A stretch of 64,000 nt of DNA. Origin: Isoptericola sp. BMS4 (GTDB taxonomy: Bacteria; Actinomycetota; Actinomycetes; Actinomycetales; Cellulomonadaceae). The translations under genes were made by a program, and so were the position numbers. The notes under the pieces were generated by a model. That model saw nothing but the letters and a program-made list of their open reading frames with translations. It was not told the origin of the DNA and ran no database searches. Where the stretch lies: positions 2,170,034-2,234,033 of the forward strand of contig NZ_SIRP01000001.1 of NCBI RefSeq assembly GCF_011634835.1, given 5' to 3'. This document shows positions 28,025-36,221 of the stretch, one piece after another; position 1 is the first letter of the stretch, and every line of letters starts with the position of its first letter.

Positions 28025-28906
28025 ATGGACGTCACGAAGTCGTACAGGTGGCCGCACGGTGTGGTGGTGGGGTTCGACGGGTCGCCCGACAGCAGGCACG
28101 CGCTGGAGTGGGCGGTCGCGACGGCCGCTCGCCACGAGGCGCGGCTGTCGCTCCTCACGGCCTACGCCGCGCCGTACGGGATGACCGGGGCGTACGTCGA
28201 CCAGACCGACGTGCACCGGTCGTACGTCGACGAGGCGCGGCGGGCGATCGCCGACCTGGGGATCCCCGCCCCCGGCGAGGTCGGCGTCGAGGCGTTCACC
28301 GGGTCCGCCGTGCATCTGCTCGTGAGGAGCTCGCGCACGGCCGACCTCGTCGTCGTGGGGCGCAGCGGACGGTCCGGCATGGAACGGCTCGTGCTCGGGT
28401 CCGTGTCCGCGGCGATGGCGGCGACGGCGCGAGGTCCGGCGGCCGTGGTCCCGCCCGGTGCGTCCACGTCCGCGCCCGAGCGCGTCGTCGCGTGCGTCGA
28501 TCCCTACGACGACCCGGGCCCCCTGCTCGACCTCGCCTTCGCGGAAGGGCGCGCGGCCGGGCGCCCGGTGGTGCTGCGGCACGTCTTCGACCCCGACCCG
28601 CCGGCGCACGTCGTGACCGAGGTCCTCGGGGATCCCGCCCCGCCGGTGCTCCAGGAGCGTGCCGAGGCTCTCGAGTCCTGGGCCGGCAAGTACACCGACA
28701 TCGAGCACACGGTCGAGATCCGGCGCGGCCCGGCGCGCGAGGCGCTCCTCGAGGGGGTCACCCCACGTGACCTGCTCGTGCTCGGCGGCCGCCGCCACCC
28801 CCGCGTCGTCGGCCGCCTGATGGGTTCGGTGGCGGACGCCGTGCTGCGGTACGCGCCGTGCGCGGTGGTCGTCGCCCACGAACGGAGGGACCGTGAGGAG
28901 CGCTGA
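28025..28906 (+). CDS. tandem universal stress protein (USP 1)
   Basis: 293-aa protein with two USP domains. Domain 1 has the ATP-type motifs VVVGFDGSPDSRHALEW and VVVGRSGRSGMERLVLGS; domain 2 ends VLGGRRHPRVVGRLMGS and APCAVVVAH. The G-x2-G-x9-GS pattern implies ATP binding. In mycobacteria, tandem USPs are DosR targets that slow growth (recalled). Very strong SD (AAGGAGGTGA). Followed by a flavodoxin gene overlapping its end by 14 nt. Confidence 0.9.
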   Translation: MDVTKSYRWPHGVVVGFDGSPDSRHALEWAVATAARHEARLSLLTAYAAPYGMTGAYVDQTDVHRSYVDEARRAIADLGIPAPGEVGVEAFTGSAVHLLVRSSRTADLVVVGRSGRSGMERLVLGSVSAAMAATARGPAAVVPPGASTSAPERVVACVDPYDDPGPLLDLAFAEGRAAGRPVVLRHVFDPDPPAHVVTEVLGDPAPPVLQERAEALESWAGKYTDIEHTVEIRRGPAREALLEGVTPRDLLVLGGRRHPRVVGRLMGSVADAVLRYAPCAVVVAHERRDREER

Positions 28907-29450
28907 CGCCGACGCCGTGGACGACGAGTCGGCCCTGGTGGTCTACGAGTCCAGCTTCGGCAACACCGCGAAGGTCGCCGAGGCCGTCGCCGACGGTCTC
29001 GGCAGGCACATGCCGGTACGTGTCGTCGCCGTCGACGAGCCTGGAGCACGCCAGGAGGCGGACGACACCCTCGTCGTCGTCGGAGGACCGACGCACGCCT
29101 TCAGCATGAGCCGGCCACGGACGCGGCGCGAGGCGCAGGAGCGCGCGGACACCCTCCCGCGGGACACCGCCGGGATCCGGGACTGGATCGACATGCTGCC
29201 GGCCGACCGGCCGGACCGCCTGTACGCGACGTTCGACACCCGTGTCGCGGGCGCGCGCCATCTTCCCGGCTCGGCGGCGCGGGCCGCCGAGCGCGAGCTG
29301 CGCCGGGGCGGTCACCGGACCGTCGTGCACGGCGAGTCCTTCTACGTCGCCGACGTCGAGGGGCCGCTGCTGCCCGACGAGGCCGAGCGAGCCCGGGCCT
29401 GGGGCGAGCATCTCGCACGCGAGGCGGCCGACGTGCGGCGCAGGCCGTGA
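28893..29450 (+). CDS. flavodoxin-like protein
   Basis: 185-aa protein with an N-terminal FMN phosphate loop YESSFGNTAKVAEAVADGL and VVGGPTHAFSMSRPRT as the second flavin-contact loop, in the flavodoxin/NAD(P)H-quinone reductase fold. Could supply low-potential electrons or reduce quinones under oxygen limitation. GTG at 28893 has SD GGAGGG and overlaps the USP stop, so the two are coupled. Longer than short-chain flavodoxins by a C-terminal helix (ARAWGEHLAREAADV). Confidence 0.85.
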   Translation: MRSADADAVDDESALVVYESSFGNTAKVAEAVADGLGRHMPVRVVAVDEPGARQEADDTLVVVGGPTHAFSMSRPRTRREAQERADTLPRDTAGIRDWIDMLPADRPDRLYATFDTRVAGARHLPGSAARAAERELRRGGHRTVVHGESFYVADVEGPLLPDEAERARAWGEHLAREAADVRRRP

Positions 29451-29484
29451 TCGGCCCCCGCGACACACGGCCGGCAGGCGCACG

Positions 29485-32142
29485 GTGGCGAGCGTGGCGG
29501 ACGAGGTGGCCGGCCTGTCGGCGTCCGAGGCGGCGCACCGTCTCCGGGAACGCGGCCCGAACGTCCTCCCGCGCGCACGACCGCCGTCGTCGGCACGCCT
29601 CGCCGTCGCGCAGCTGACGCACTTCTTCGCCCTCCTGCTGTGGGGCGCGGCCGTCCTCGCCTGGGTCGGAGGCATGCCACAGCTCGCCGTCGCCACGGTC
29701 GCGGTGGTGATCGTCAACGGAGCGTTCGCGTTCGCGCAGGAGCACCGGGCGGACCGTGCCGGTCAGCGGCTGCTGGACCTGATGCCGGCACGCGCCACCG
29801 TGGTGCGTGACGGTCGTCGCCGCCTGATCGACGCGCGTGACGTGGTGGTCGGAGACCTGCTGGTGCTCGAGGCGGGCGACGCGATCTGCGCTGACGCCCG
29901 CCTCGCCGGCGCGGACGGGTTCGCCGTCGACGCCTCGGCGTTGACCGGGGAGAGCGCCGCGACACATCCCGCCACGGCTGAGACGGTCCGCGCCGGCACC
30001 TATGTCCTGGAGGGCGAGGCCACCGCCGAGGCCACGGCGACGGGCGAAGCCACCGAGCTGGCCCAGGTCGTGCGTCTGACCAGACGGTCCAGGCGGTCGG
30101 CCAGCCCGCTGGACCTGCGGCTGCGGCGCGTCGTGCGCACGATCGCGGGCATCGCGATCGCCATCGGCGGCACGTTCTTCGCCGTCACCCTGGTTCTCGA
30201 CGTCCCGCCCTCCGACGGCTTCCTCTTCGCGGTCGGCGTCGCCGTCGCCCTGGTCCCCGAAGGGCTGCTGCCCACCGTGACGTTGTCGTTGGCCCGTGGA
30301 GCGCAGCGCATGGCGGCGAGCAACGCCCTCGTGCGGCGGCTGGACGCCGTCGAGACCCTGGGCGCCACCACGTTCGTCTGCACGGACAAGACCGGCACCC
30401 TGACTCGCAACGAGATGTCGGTCGTCGCGGTCTGGACCCCGCGCGGGGCGGCTGAGGTCGTCGGGCACGGCTACGCCCCGACGGGCAGGATCACCGCCGT
30501 CCCCGGGCGGGCCGGCACGGGGGCGGCGACCGCCGCGGACCACGAACGCGACGTGCGGGCCGCGGTGCGCGACCTGGCGCTCGGCGCCACCCGCTGCTCG
30601 ACGGGCAGACTGCTGCGCAGCGGTGAGACGTGGACCCCCCACGGGGATCCCATGGAGGTGGCCCTTCACGTCCTGGCACTGCGCGCCGGCGTCGACGTGG
30701 CGGCCGCGGAGGCCGCACGACCGGTGCGCCGACGACTCCCGTTCGACGCCCGTCGCCGGCGCATGTCCGTGCTCGCGGGGGACCGGGTGTTCGTCAAGGG
30801 TGCTCCCGACGCCGTGGTCCCGCTCACCGCCGACCCGGGGGCGGCGGACGACGCGCTCGCCGAGCTCACCGGTCGGGGTCTGCGGGTGCTGGCCGTCGCG
30901 GCGCGCCCGGCCCGGGAGAGCGACGTGCGGGACCGGGCGGCACGCGTGGAGGCCGGCCTCGGGCTGCTCGGGCTGGTGGCGCTGCAGGACCCGGTGCGGG
31001 ACGACGTCCACGCGGCCGTGGCCTCGTGCCGCGCCGCCGGGATCCGGCTCGCCATGCTCACGGGGGACCACCGCAGGACCGCCGCGGCCGTCGCGCGGGA
31101 GGTGGGCCTGTGTCGTGGTGAGCCGACGGTCGTCGAGGGCGCGGCCCTGCCGGCGGACGACGACGCGCTCGGCCGGCTCGTCGACCGGGACGGTCTCGTC
31201 GTGGCGAGGGTGACGCCCGAGGACAAGCTGCGCATCGCCCGGGCGCTGCGTGCCCGGGGCCACGTGGTCGCGATGACGGGAGACGGGGTCAACGACGCCC
31301 CGGCGCTCCGGGAGGCCGACGTCGGGGTCGCCATGGGCCGTGGCGGCTCCGACGTGGCGCGTGAGGCCGCGGACGTCGTGCTCCTCGACGACGCCTTCGG
31401 CAGCATCGTAGCGGCGGTGGAGCTGGGACGGGCGACGTTCTCCAACATCCGCAAGTTCCTCACCTATCACCTGACGGACAACGTCGCCGAGCTCACCCCG
31501 TTCCTCGTGTGGGCGCTGAGCGGCGGGTCCGTCCCGCTGGCGCTCACCGTGCTGCAGATCCTCGCCCTGGACATCGGGACCGATCTGCTGCCCGCGCTCG
31601 CGCTGGGCGCCGAGCCCCCGGACCGGCGGACGATGGGCCCGCGGGAGCGGACGGGAGCGCTCGTCGACCGACGGGTGCTGCTGCGCGTCTTCGGCGTCCT
31701 CGGGCCCGCGGAGGCGGCAGTCGAGATGGCAGCCTTCGTCGCGGTGCTCGGGCTCGCGGGCTGGAGCCTCGGGGCGGACGTCTCCGCCACGACACTCGCG
31801 CTCGCCTCGGGTGCGGCCTTCACCGCGGTCGTGCTGGGCCAGCTCGGCAACGTCTTCGCCTGCCGGAGCGAGCACCGCTGGGCGGGCGCGCTCCCGCTCG
31901 GCGGGAACCACCTGCTCCTGACGGCCGTCGTCGTGGGCCTGCTGCTGCTCGGCCTGTTCCTGTCCGCGCCGCTGTCGGAGGTGCTGGGCGGCAGCCCCCC
32001 GCCGGCGGTGGGATGGGCGGTGGCCGGCTTCGCCCCGGTCCTCGTCGTGCTCGCCGACGCCGCGGACAAGGCGGCCCGCCGGCGTGCCCACCGCGGGCGG
32101 CGCCGGGGGAGCGGCCGTTCGCCGCTCAGGTCGTCGTCATGA
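29485..32142 (+). CDS. P-type cation-transporting ATPase (CtpF-like, type II)
   Basis: About 885-aa ion pump. Actuator motif ALTGES, phosphorylation site CTDKTGTLTRNE, hinge TGDGVNDAPALREAD, and VALVPEGLLPTV in M4, as in Ca2+/Na+-type pumps rather than heavy-metal CPx pumps. Ten hydrophobic helices with four in the C-terminal third. Mycobacterial CtpF (Rv1997), a DosR target, has this build (recalled). GTG 29485 is chosen; a second GTG lies at 29494 and SD is weak. The 3' end overlaps the convergent alcohol dehydrogenase by 17 bp. Confidence 0.9.
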   Translation: MASVADEVAGLSASEAAHRLRERGPNVLPRARPPSSARLAVAQLTHFFALLLWGAAVLAWVGGMPQLAVATVAVVIVNGAFAFAQEHRADRAGQRLLDLMPARATVVRDGRRRLIDARDVVVGDLLVLEAGDAICADARLAGADGFAVDASALTGESAATHPATAETVRAGTYVLEGEATAEATATGEATELAQVVRLTRRSRRSASPLDLRLRRVVRTIAGIAIAIGGTFFAVTLVLDVPPSDGFLFAVGVAVALVPEGLLPTVTLSLARGAQRMAASNALVRRLDAVETLGATTFVCTDKTGTLTRNEMSVVAVWTPRGAAEVVGHGYAPTGRITAVPGRAGTGAATAADHERDVRAAVRDLALGATRCSTGRLLRSGETWTPHGDPMEVALHVLALRAGVDVAAAEAARPVRRRLPFDARRRRMSVLAGDRVFVKGAPDAVVPLTADPGAADDALAELTGRGLRVLAVAARPARESDVRDRAARVEAGLGLLGLVALQDPVRDDVHAAVASCRAAGIRLAMLTGDHRRTAAAVAREVGLCRGEPTVVEGAALPADDDALGRLVDRDGLVVARVTPEDKLRIARALRARGHVVAMTGDGVNDAPALREADVGVAMGRGGSDVAREAADVVLLDDAFGSIVAAVELGRATFSNIRKFLTYHLTDNVAELTPFLVWALSGGSVPLALTVLQILALDIGTDLLPALALGAEPPDRRTMGPRERTGALVDRRVLLRVFGVLGPAEAAVEMAAFVAVLGLAGWSLGADVSATTLALASGAAFTAVVLGQLGNVFACRSEHRWAGALPLGGNHLLLTAVVVGLLLLGLFLSAPLSEVLGGSPPPAVGWAVAGFAPVLVVLADAADKAARRRAHRGRRRGSGRSPLRSSS

Positions 32143-33115
32143 CGAGCGACCCGGCGGCGCGCCCGGCACGGAGGTCGTCGAGCGCGGCACCGGTCCGCTC
32201 GAACGGGTAGGTCGTGACGCTCGGGGCGACGTGGAGCGTGTCGGCCAGGCGCAGGAGCGTGTCGCCGTCGGCGCGCGTGCTCGCGGTGACGGTGCGCAGG
32301 TCCCGCTCGCCGAACAGGTGGCTCGTGTAGCTCATCGACGGCACGTCGCTCATGTGGATGCCGGCGAGCACCACGGTGCCGCCGTGGGCGGTGGCCTCCA
32401 GCGCCAGCGGCACCAGCTCGCCCGCGGGCGCGAAGACGATCGCGGAGTCCAGGGGCGCCGGCGGCCGGTCCGTGGCGCCACCCACGAAGTCCGCGCCGCC
32501 GCGCCGCGCCAGCTCCCGGTTCTGCGCGCCCCGCGTCATGACCGAGAGCCGTGCGCCGGCCGCCGAGGCCAGCTGGGCGGTGAGGTGCGCGCTGGAGCCG
32601 AAGCCGTACAGACCCAGCATGCCCCCGGGCGGCAGGCAGGCCCGGACGAGCGCCCGGTAGCCGATGATGCCCGCGCACAGCAGCGGGGCGGTCGCGACGG
32701 GATCCAGCCGGTGCGGCAGCCGGTACGTGAACGCCTCCGGCGCCACCGTGAGCTCGGCGAACCCACCGTGCGCGTCCCACCCGGTGAAGCGGGAGGCGGG
32801 GCAGAGGTTCTCCCGTCCGTCCCGGCACCACCGGCACACGCCGCACGTGCGCCGCAACCAGGCGACGCCCACACGGTCGCCGGGCCGCAGCCGGCGGACG
32901 GCCGGTCCGGCGTCGACGACCGTCCCGACGACCTGGTGGCCGGGGACCACCGGTGACAGGTGCACGGGGAGCTCCCGGTCCACCACGTGCAGGTCGGTGC
33001 GGCACACGCCGCAGGCCTCGACCCGGACCAGGACCTCGTCGGGACCGGGGCGCGGCTCCGCCAGCTCCGCGAGGGTCAGGCTTCCTGCCGAGCCCCCCGT
33101 CGTCCACGCCCGCAC
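32126..33115 (-). CDS. zinc-dependent alcohol dehydrogenase (MDR family)
   Basis: 329-aa medium-chain dehydrogenase. Catalytic zinc ligands C (GVCRTDLHVVD), H (VPGHQVVG) and the structural-zinc cysteine set CGVCRWCRDGRENLC are complete. The coenzyme loop is LYGFGSSAHLTAQLA, a degenerate GxGxxG. Such enzymes near stress genes are often annotated AdhP/AdhA. Last gene of a leftward operon with Acg-like and USP genes (gap 21 nt). GTG start. Substrate unknown. Confidence 0.9.
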   Translation of the reverse strand: MRAWTTGGSAGSLTLAELAEPRPGPDEVLVRVEACGVCRTDLHVVDRELPVHLSPVVPGHQVVGTVVDAGPAVRRLRPGDRVGVAWLRRTCGVCRWCRDGRENLCPASRFTGWDAHGGFAELTVAPEAFTYRLPHRLDPVATAPLLCAGIIGYRALVRACLPPGGMLGLYGFGSSAHLTAQLASAAGARLSVMTRGAQNRELARRGGADFVGGATDRPPAPLDSAIVFAPAGELVPLALEATAHGGTVVLAGIHMSDVPSMSYTSHLFGERDLRTVTASTRADGDTLLRLADTLHVAPSVTTYPFERTGAALDDLRAGRAAGSLVMTTT

Positions 33116-33136
33116 GACCGTCGACCCCGGGCGCGG

Positions 33137-34012
33137 TCAGACGGGCTCGGACACGGTGCGCGGCGTGTGCGCGACCGCGACCACGCAGGGGGCGTCCGCG
33201 AGCAGTGCGTCGGGCACCGACCCCAGCAGCCGGCCGGCGAGGCGGGAGTGCCGCCGGCCGCCGACGACCAGCAGGTCGTCCGGGGTGGCGTGCTCGAGCA
33301 GGACCTCCGCGGCCACCCCCGGGCGGGCGTCCACCTCGCAGGTGACGCCCGGGTATCGCCCGGACCAACGGTCCAGCAGCCCGCGCAGCGCCTGGTGGAT
33401 CTCCGGAGGGTCGCCGGACCCGGACTCCCGGGCGACCTGAGTGGCCGGCTGGATCGCGTGCACGAGCGCGACGGGGCTGCCGGAGCGGTCGGCCTCGGAG
33501 AACGCCAGGTCGAGGGCGGTCGTGGGGTCGTCGTCGAACCCCACGCCGACGACGACGCGCGCCGGCGCGGTGCCGGTCGAGCCGGCGGGCACCACGGCCA
33601 CCGGGCCGTGCGCGTGCGCCGCGGTCGCGGCGGACACCGAGCCCAGGATCCGGTGCGTCCGGCCCGTGCCCCGGCGACCCACGACCACGAGGGCGGCGTC
33701 GCGCGACTGCAGGACGAGCACGGAGGCGGGCGTGCCGGTGCTGCCGGACGCGTCGACGGGCGTCGCCCCGTCGGGACGCGGCCCGCTGCGCTCCAGGGCG
33801 TGCCGCAGCAGGGCCTCGGTCGTCTCCTGGATCGCGCCGGGGTCGTAGGCGGGCACCGGGGTGATCGGCCCCACCGGGATGACCTCGGCGTGCGAGAGGG
33901 TCAGGCGGGCGTCGTGGCGGTCCGCCGCCGCGAGCGCCCAGCCGAAGGCGTGGTAGCTCTCGTCGGAGCCGTCGACGCCGACGACGACGCCGTGCGACCA
34001 GGTGATGCTCAT
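33137..34012 (-). CDS. tandem universal stress protein (USP 2)
   Basis: 291-aa two-domain USP. Domain 1: VVVGVDGSDESYHAFGWAL and VVGRRGTGRTHRILGS. Domain 2: VVVGVGFDDDPTTALDLAF and VVGGRRHSRLAGRLLGS. Both carry the GxxG(x9)GS nucleotide motif. The closest relative in the window is USP 1 at 28025, suggesting duplication. ATG at 34012 sits 40 nt after the Acg-like stop and 21 nt before the dehydrogenase, hence one operon. Confidence 0.9.
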   Translation of the reverse strand: MSITWSHGVVVGVDGSDESYHAFGWALAAADRHDARLTLSHAEVIPVGPITPVPAYDPGAIQETTEALLRHALERSGPRPDGATPVDASGSTGTPASVLVLQSRDAALVVVGRRGTGRTHRILGSVSAATAAHAHGPVAVVPAGSTGTAPARVVVGVGFDDDPTTALDLAFSEADRSGSPVALVHAIQPATQVARESGSGDPPEIHQALRGLLDRWSGRYPGVTCEVDARPGVAAEVLLEHATPDDLLVVGGRRHSRLAGRLLGSVPDALLADAPCVVAVAHTPRTVSEPV

Positions 34013-34052
34013 GCTCGTCCGTTTCTCGCCACGCGGCGTGTCTCGGGATCGG

Positions 34053-34853
34053 TCAGGCGGTGCGGCGGAGCAGGTCCCGCTGGGGGGCCTGCTCCGCCGC
34101 GGCCCGGGCGGGGAGGCGGACGAGCGCCTGGGGTCGCCCGTCCACCCCCCACGCCTGCTCGACGCCGTCCCTCGTCGGGCCGTCGTCGAAGACACGGGCG
34201 GAGCACGACGCGCGCACCCCGCGGGAGGCGGCGACCAGGAGCATGCGCTCCATCGCCTGGCCGGCGACGAGCCAGTTGTACGGCCCGTCCCCGATCGTCG
34301 TCACGACGGCTCCGGCGAGCGGCGGCCGTTCCACCGGGTCCGCCGGGGCCCTGCCCTCGACGCCGGCCAGGTCGTCCGGCCCGAGGAACGTGAGCCCGGC
34401 GTGCTCGCGCACGGCCGCACGCCGGAGCACGTCGGTCAGCGGCCCGTCGACGGCGCGGCCCGCAGGCGTCGGGAGCGGAGCTCCCAGCGACGCCGGTGCC
34501 CGGCGTGGTGCCGACATCGCCTCGTGCAGGCCGGGCTCGTCGAAGTAGCGTGCCGCCGACGGGCTCATCTGGATGCGTGCGGCCACCAGCGGGTCGGAAC
34601 GGTCGGGAAGAAGCCGGGCATAGGCGTCGAGCCCCTCGTGCTCGGCGGCGACGCGGACGTTGAGCACGAACGCACCGCAGCTGAGATAGGTCTCCCGGTG
34701 CGCCCCCGCGTGCTGGTCCACCCACGACGGGCCCACCCGCACCGTGATACCGCCGTCGTCGACCTCCACGAGCCACGGCAGCGCCCGCGGCAACCTCGGT
34801 GCGCGCATGCCGGCGGTGATGATCCGCTCGGTGCGCCTGCGTGCGTCGCTCAT
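34053..34853 (-). CDS. Acg-like nitroreductase-fold protein (short)
   Basis: 266-aa homologue of mycobacterial Acg/Rv3131 proteins, which have a nitroreductase fold and are induced in dormancy (recalled). Visible blocks: ETYLSCGAFVLNVRVAAE, YNWLVAGQAMERMLLVAASR and VDGRPQALVRLP. Compared with the paralogue at 35109 it lacks the RAPSVHNTQPWR block near the N-terminus and is about 70 residues shorter, so flavin binding may be impaired. SD GGGGGAGG. First gene of the leftward stress operon; box at 34931 lies 77 nt upstream. Confidence 0.82.
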   Translation of the reverse strand: MSDARRRTERIITAGMRAPRLPRALPWLVEVDDGGITVRVGPSWVDQHAGAHRETYLSCGAFVLNVRVAAEHEGLDAYARLLPDRSDPLVAARIQMSPSAARYFDEPGLHEAMSAPRRAPASLGAPLPTPAGRAVDGPLTDVLRRAAVREHAGLTFLGPDDLAGVEGRAPADPVERPPLAGAVVTTIGDGPYNWLVAGQAMERMLLVAASRGVRASCSARVFDDGPTRDGVEQAWGVDGRPQALVRLPARAAAEQAPQRDLLRRTA

Positions 34854-34930
34854 GTCGCCTCCCCCTCGAGCCGCCACGGCCCGAACCTCTCGATGACGCC
34901 ACCCTCGCCGTCAGCGTGCGCCGGGGGACA

Positions 34931-34944
34931 GGGCCGAAGGTCCC
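34931..34944 (-). promoter_or_regulatory. DosR-like box before the leftward Acg-USP-ADH operon
   Basis: Minus-strand GGGACCTTCGGCCC, identical to the box core at 27937, ending 77 nt before the ATG at 34853. It lies in the divergent gap between the two Acg-like genes. Confidence 0.55.
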
Positions 34945-35006
34945 GCGCCGCGCGCAGGTAGTCCCGTGTCGCTGGGTGACGGCGGGCCCATCGGCCGGGG
35001 CGCCGG

Positions 35007-35021
35007 GGGCCGTTCCGCCCT
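35007..35021 (+). promoter_or_regulatory. weaker DosR-like box before the rightward Acg-like gene
   Basis: GGGCCGTTCCGCCCT, 12 of 15 matches to the box; its core ends 88 nt before the ATG at 35109. May be an imperfect site or chance. Confidence 0.3.
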
Positions 35022-35108
35022 GTCCGGCGCCCGGGCGCGGTGGTGCGCTGGACCCGTCGGGGCGGGAGGGTGACGGCGGGGGCCTGCACGGGCACGAGGG
35101 AGGACTCG

Positions 35109-36110
35109 ATGGACGTCGTCGACGCGCGGGTGGAGCGGATCGTGGAGTCGGCCGGGCGGGCGCCGAGCGTGCACAACACGCAGCCGTGGCGGGTGCGGTT
35201 CGACGGCAGCACCCTCGAGGTGCGTGCCGACCCGGCCCGTCAGCTGCGGCACACGGACCCGCAGGGTCGCGAGATGCTCATCAGCTGCGGGGCCTTCCTG
35301 TTCAACGCCCGGACGGCCGCGCGACGCGAGTCGTTGCGCCCGCGCGTGCGGGTGCTGCCCGACCCCGCCGACCCCGGGCTGGTCGCGGTCGTGGACCTGG
35401 ATCCAGGGCCAGGGCCGGAGACGGACGAGCTCGAGCTGGCCGTGGCGATCCAGCGGCGCGTCACCTCGCGGGTGCCGTTCGACGACCAGCCCCTGGACGT
35501 CGACGTCCTGGAGGCGCTGCGCGCTGCGGCGCGCGACGAGGGCGCCGGGCTGCGCGCGGTCCCCGCGTCCGACCCCGTGCGCGAGCAGGTCCTGGCGCTC
35601 GTGCGCCGGGCGGAGGCGCTCGCGGCCGAGGACGAGGTCGGCGTCGGCGAGGAGCGGGCCTGGACGGGTGGGGCGCGCTCGGCCCGGCCGGACGGGATCC
35701 CGCGCGACCTGCTGGGGCCCGCCGCCGCGGAGGAGGGGGCACCCGTGCGCCGGTTCAGCGCGCGCTCGGGCCTGGTGCACTTCGAGCGGCGGTCGACGAT
35801 GGCGGTCCTCACGACGCCGGGCGACTCGCCCCGGGACTGGGTCGCCGCCGGGCAGGCGCTCGAGCACCTGCTGCTCGTCGCGACCACCTACTTCGTGCAC
35901 GCGTCGTTCGCCACGACGGTGCTGGAGAACCCGACCACCCGCCACGACCTGAGCACGGTGCTGTCCCTGGGTGCGGCGCCGCAGATGCTCATGCGGCTCG
36001 GGTACAGCGCCCGCCCGGCGCGCACACCACGGCGGCCCGTGGACGACCTGGTCCGGGAGCACCGGACGTCGGCCCGCCCCGGCGGGGGCCGACGGCCCGG
36101 GGACGGGTGA
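35109..36110 (+). CDS. Acg-like nitroreductase-fold protein
   Basis: 333-aa protein of the Acg/Rv2032 group. It has the full set of blocks: RAPSVHNTQPWRVRFDG near residue 25, LISCGAFLFNARTAARRE, IQRRVTSRVPFDDQPL, and a C-terminal WVAAGQALEHLLLVATTYFV with LGAAPQMLMRLGY. Nitroreductase-like proteins of this group bind FMN and may sequester it; enzymatic activity is doubtful. SD GGGAGGA. Divergent from its shorter paralogue, an arrangement suggesting duplication within the stress island. Confidence 0.88.
   Translation: MDVVDARVERIVESAGRAPSVHNTQPWRVRFDGSTLEVRADPARQLRHTDPQGREMLISCGAFLFNARTAARRESLRPRVRVLPDPADPGLVAVVDLDPGPGPETDELELAVAIQRRVTSRVPFDDQPLDVDVLEALRAAARDEGAGLRAVPASDPVREQVLALVRRAEALAAEDEVGVGEERAWTGGARSARPDGIPRDLLGPAAAEEGAPVRRFSARSGLVHFERRSTMAVLTTPGDSPRDWVAAGQALEHLLLVATTYFVHASFATTVLENPTTRHDLSTVLSLGAAPQMLMRLGYSARPARTPRRPVDDLVREHRTSARPGGGRRPGDG
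36067..36094 (+). terminator. hairpin at the end of the Acg-like gene
   Basis: CGTCGGCCC (36067-36075) pairs perfectly with GGGCCGACG (36086-36094), just inside the last codons. No T-tract; termination is possible but unproven. Confidence 0.3.
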
Positions 36111-36131
36111 ACCGAACGGCACGGTCGTCGG

Positions 36132-36146
36132 TGCCCCCTCGGCCCT
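36132..36146 (+). promoter_or_regulatory. weak DosR-like box before USP 3
   Basis: TGCCCCCTCGGCCCT, 11 of 15 matches, with the right half intact. The core ends 76 nt before the USP ATG, the same spacing as the strong boxes. Confidence 0.3.
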
Positions 36147-36221
36147 GCCGGGCGCGCCGGGCCGGGAGCACGGTGAAGAGGTGCGCGGGGAGCGCGCACG
36201 GACCGACCCGGGGAGCGTGTG

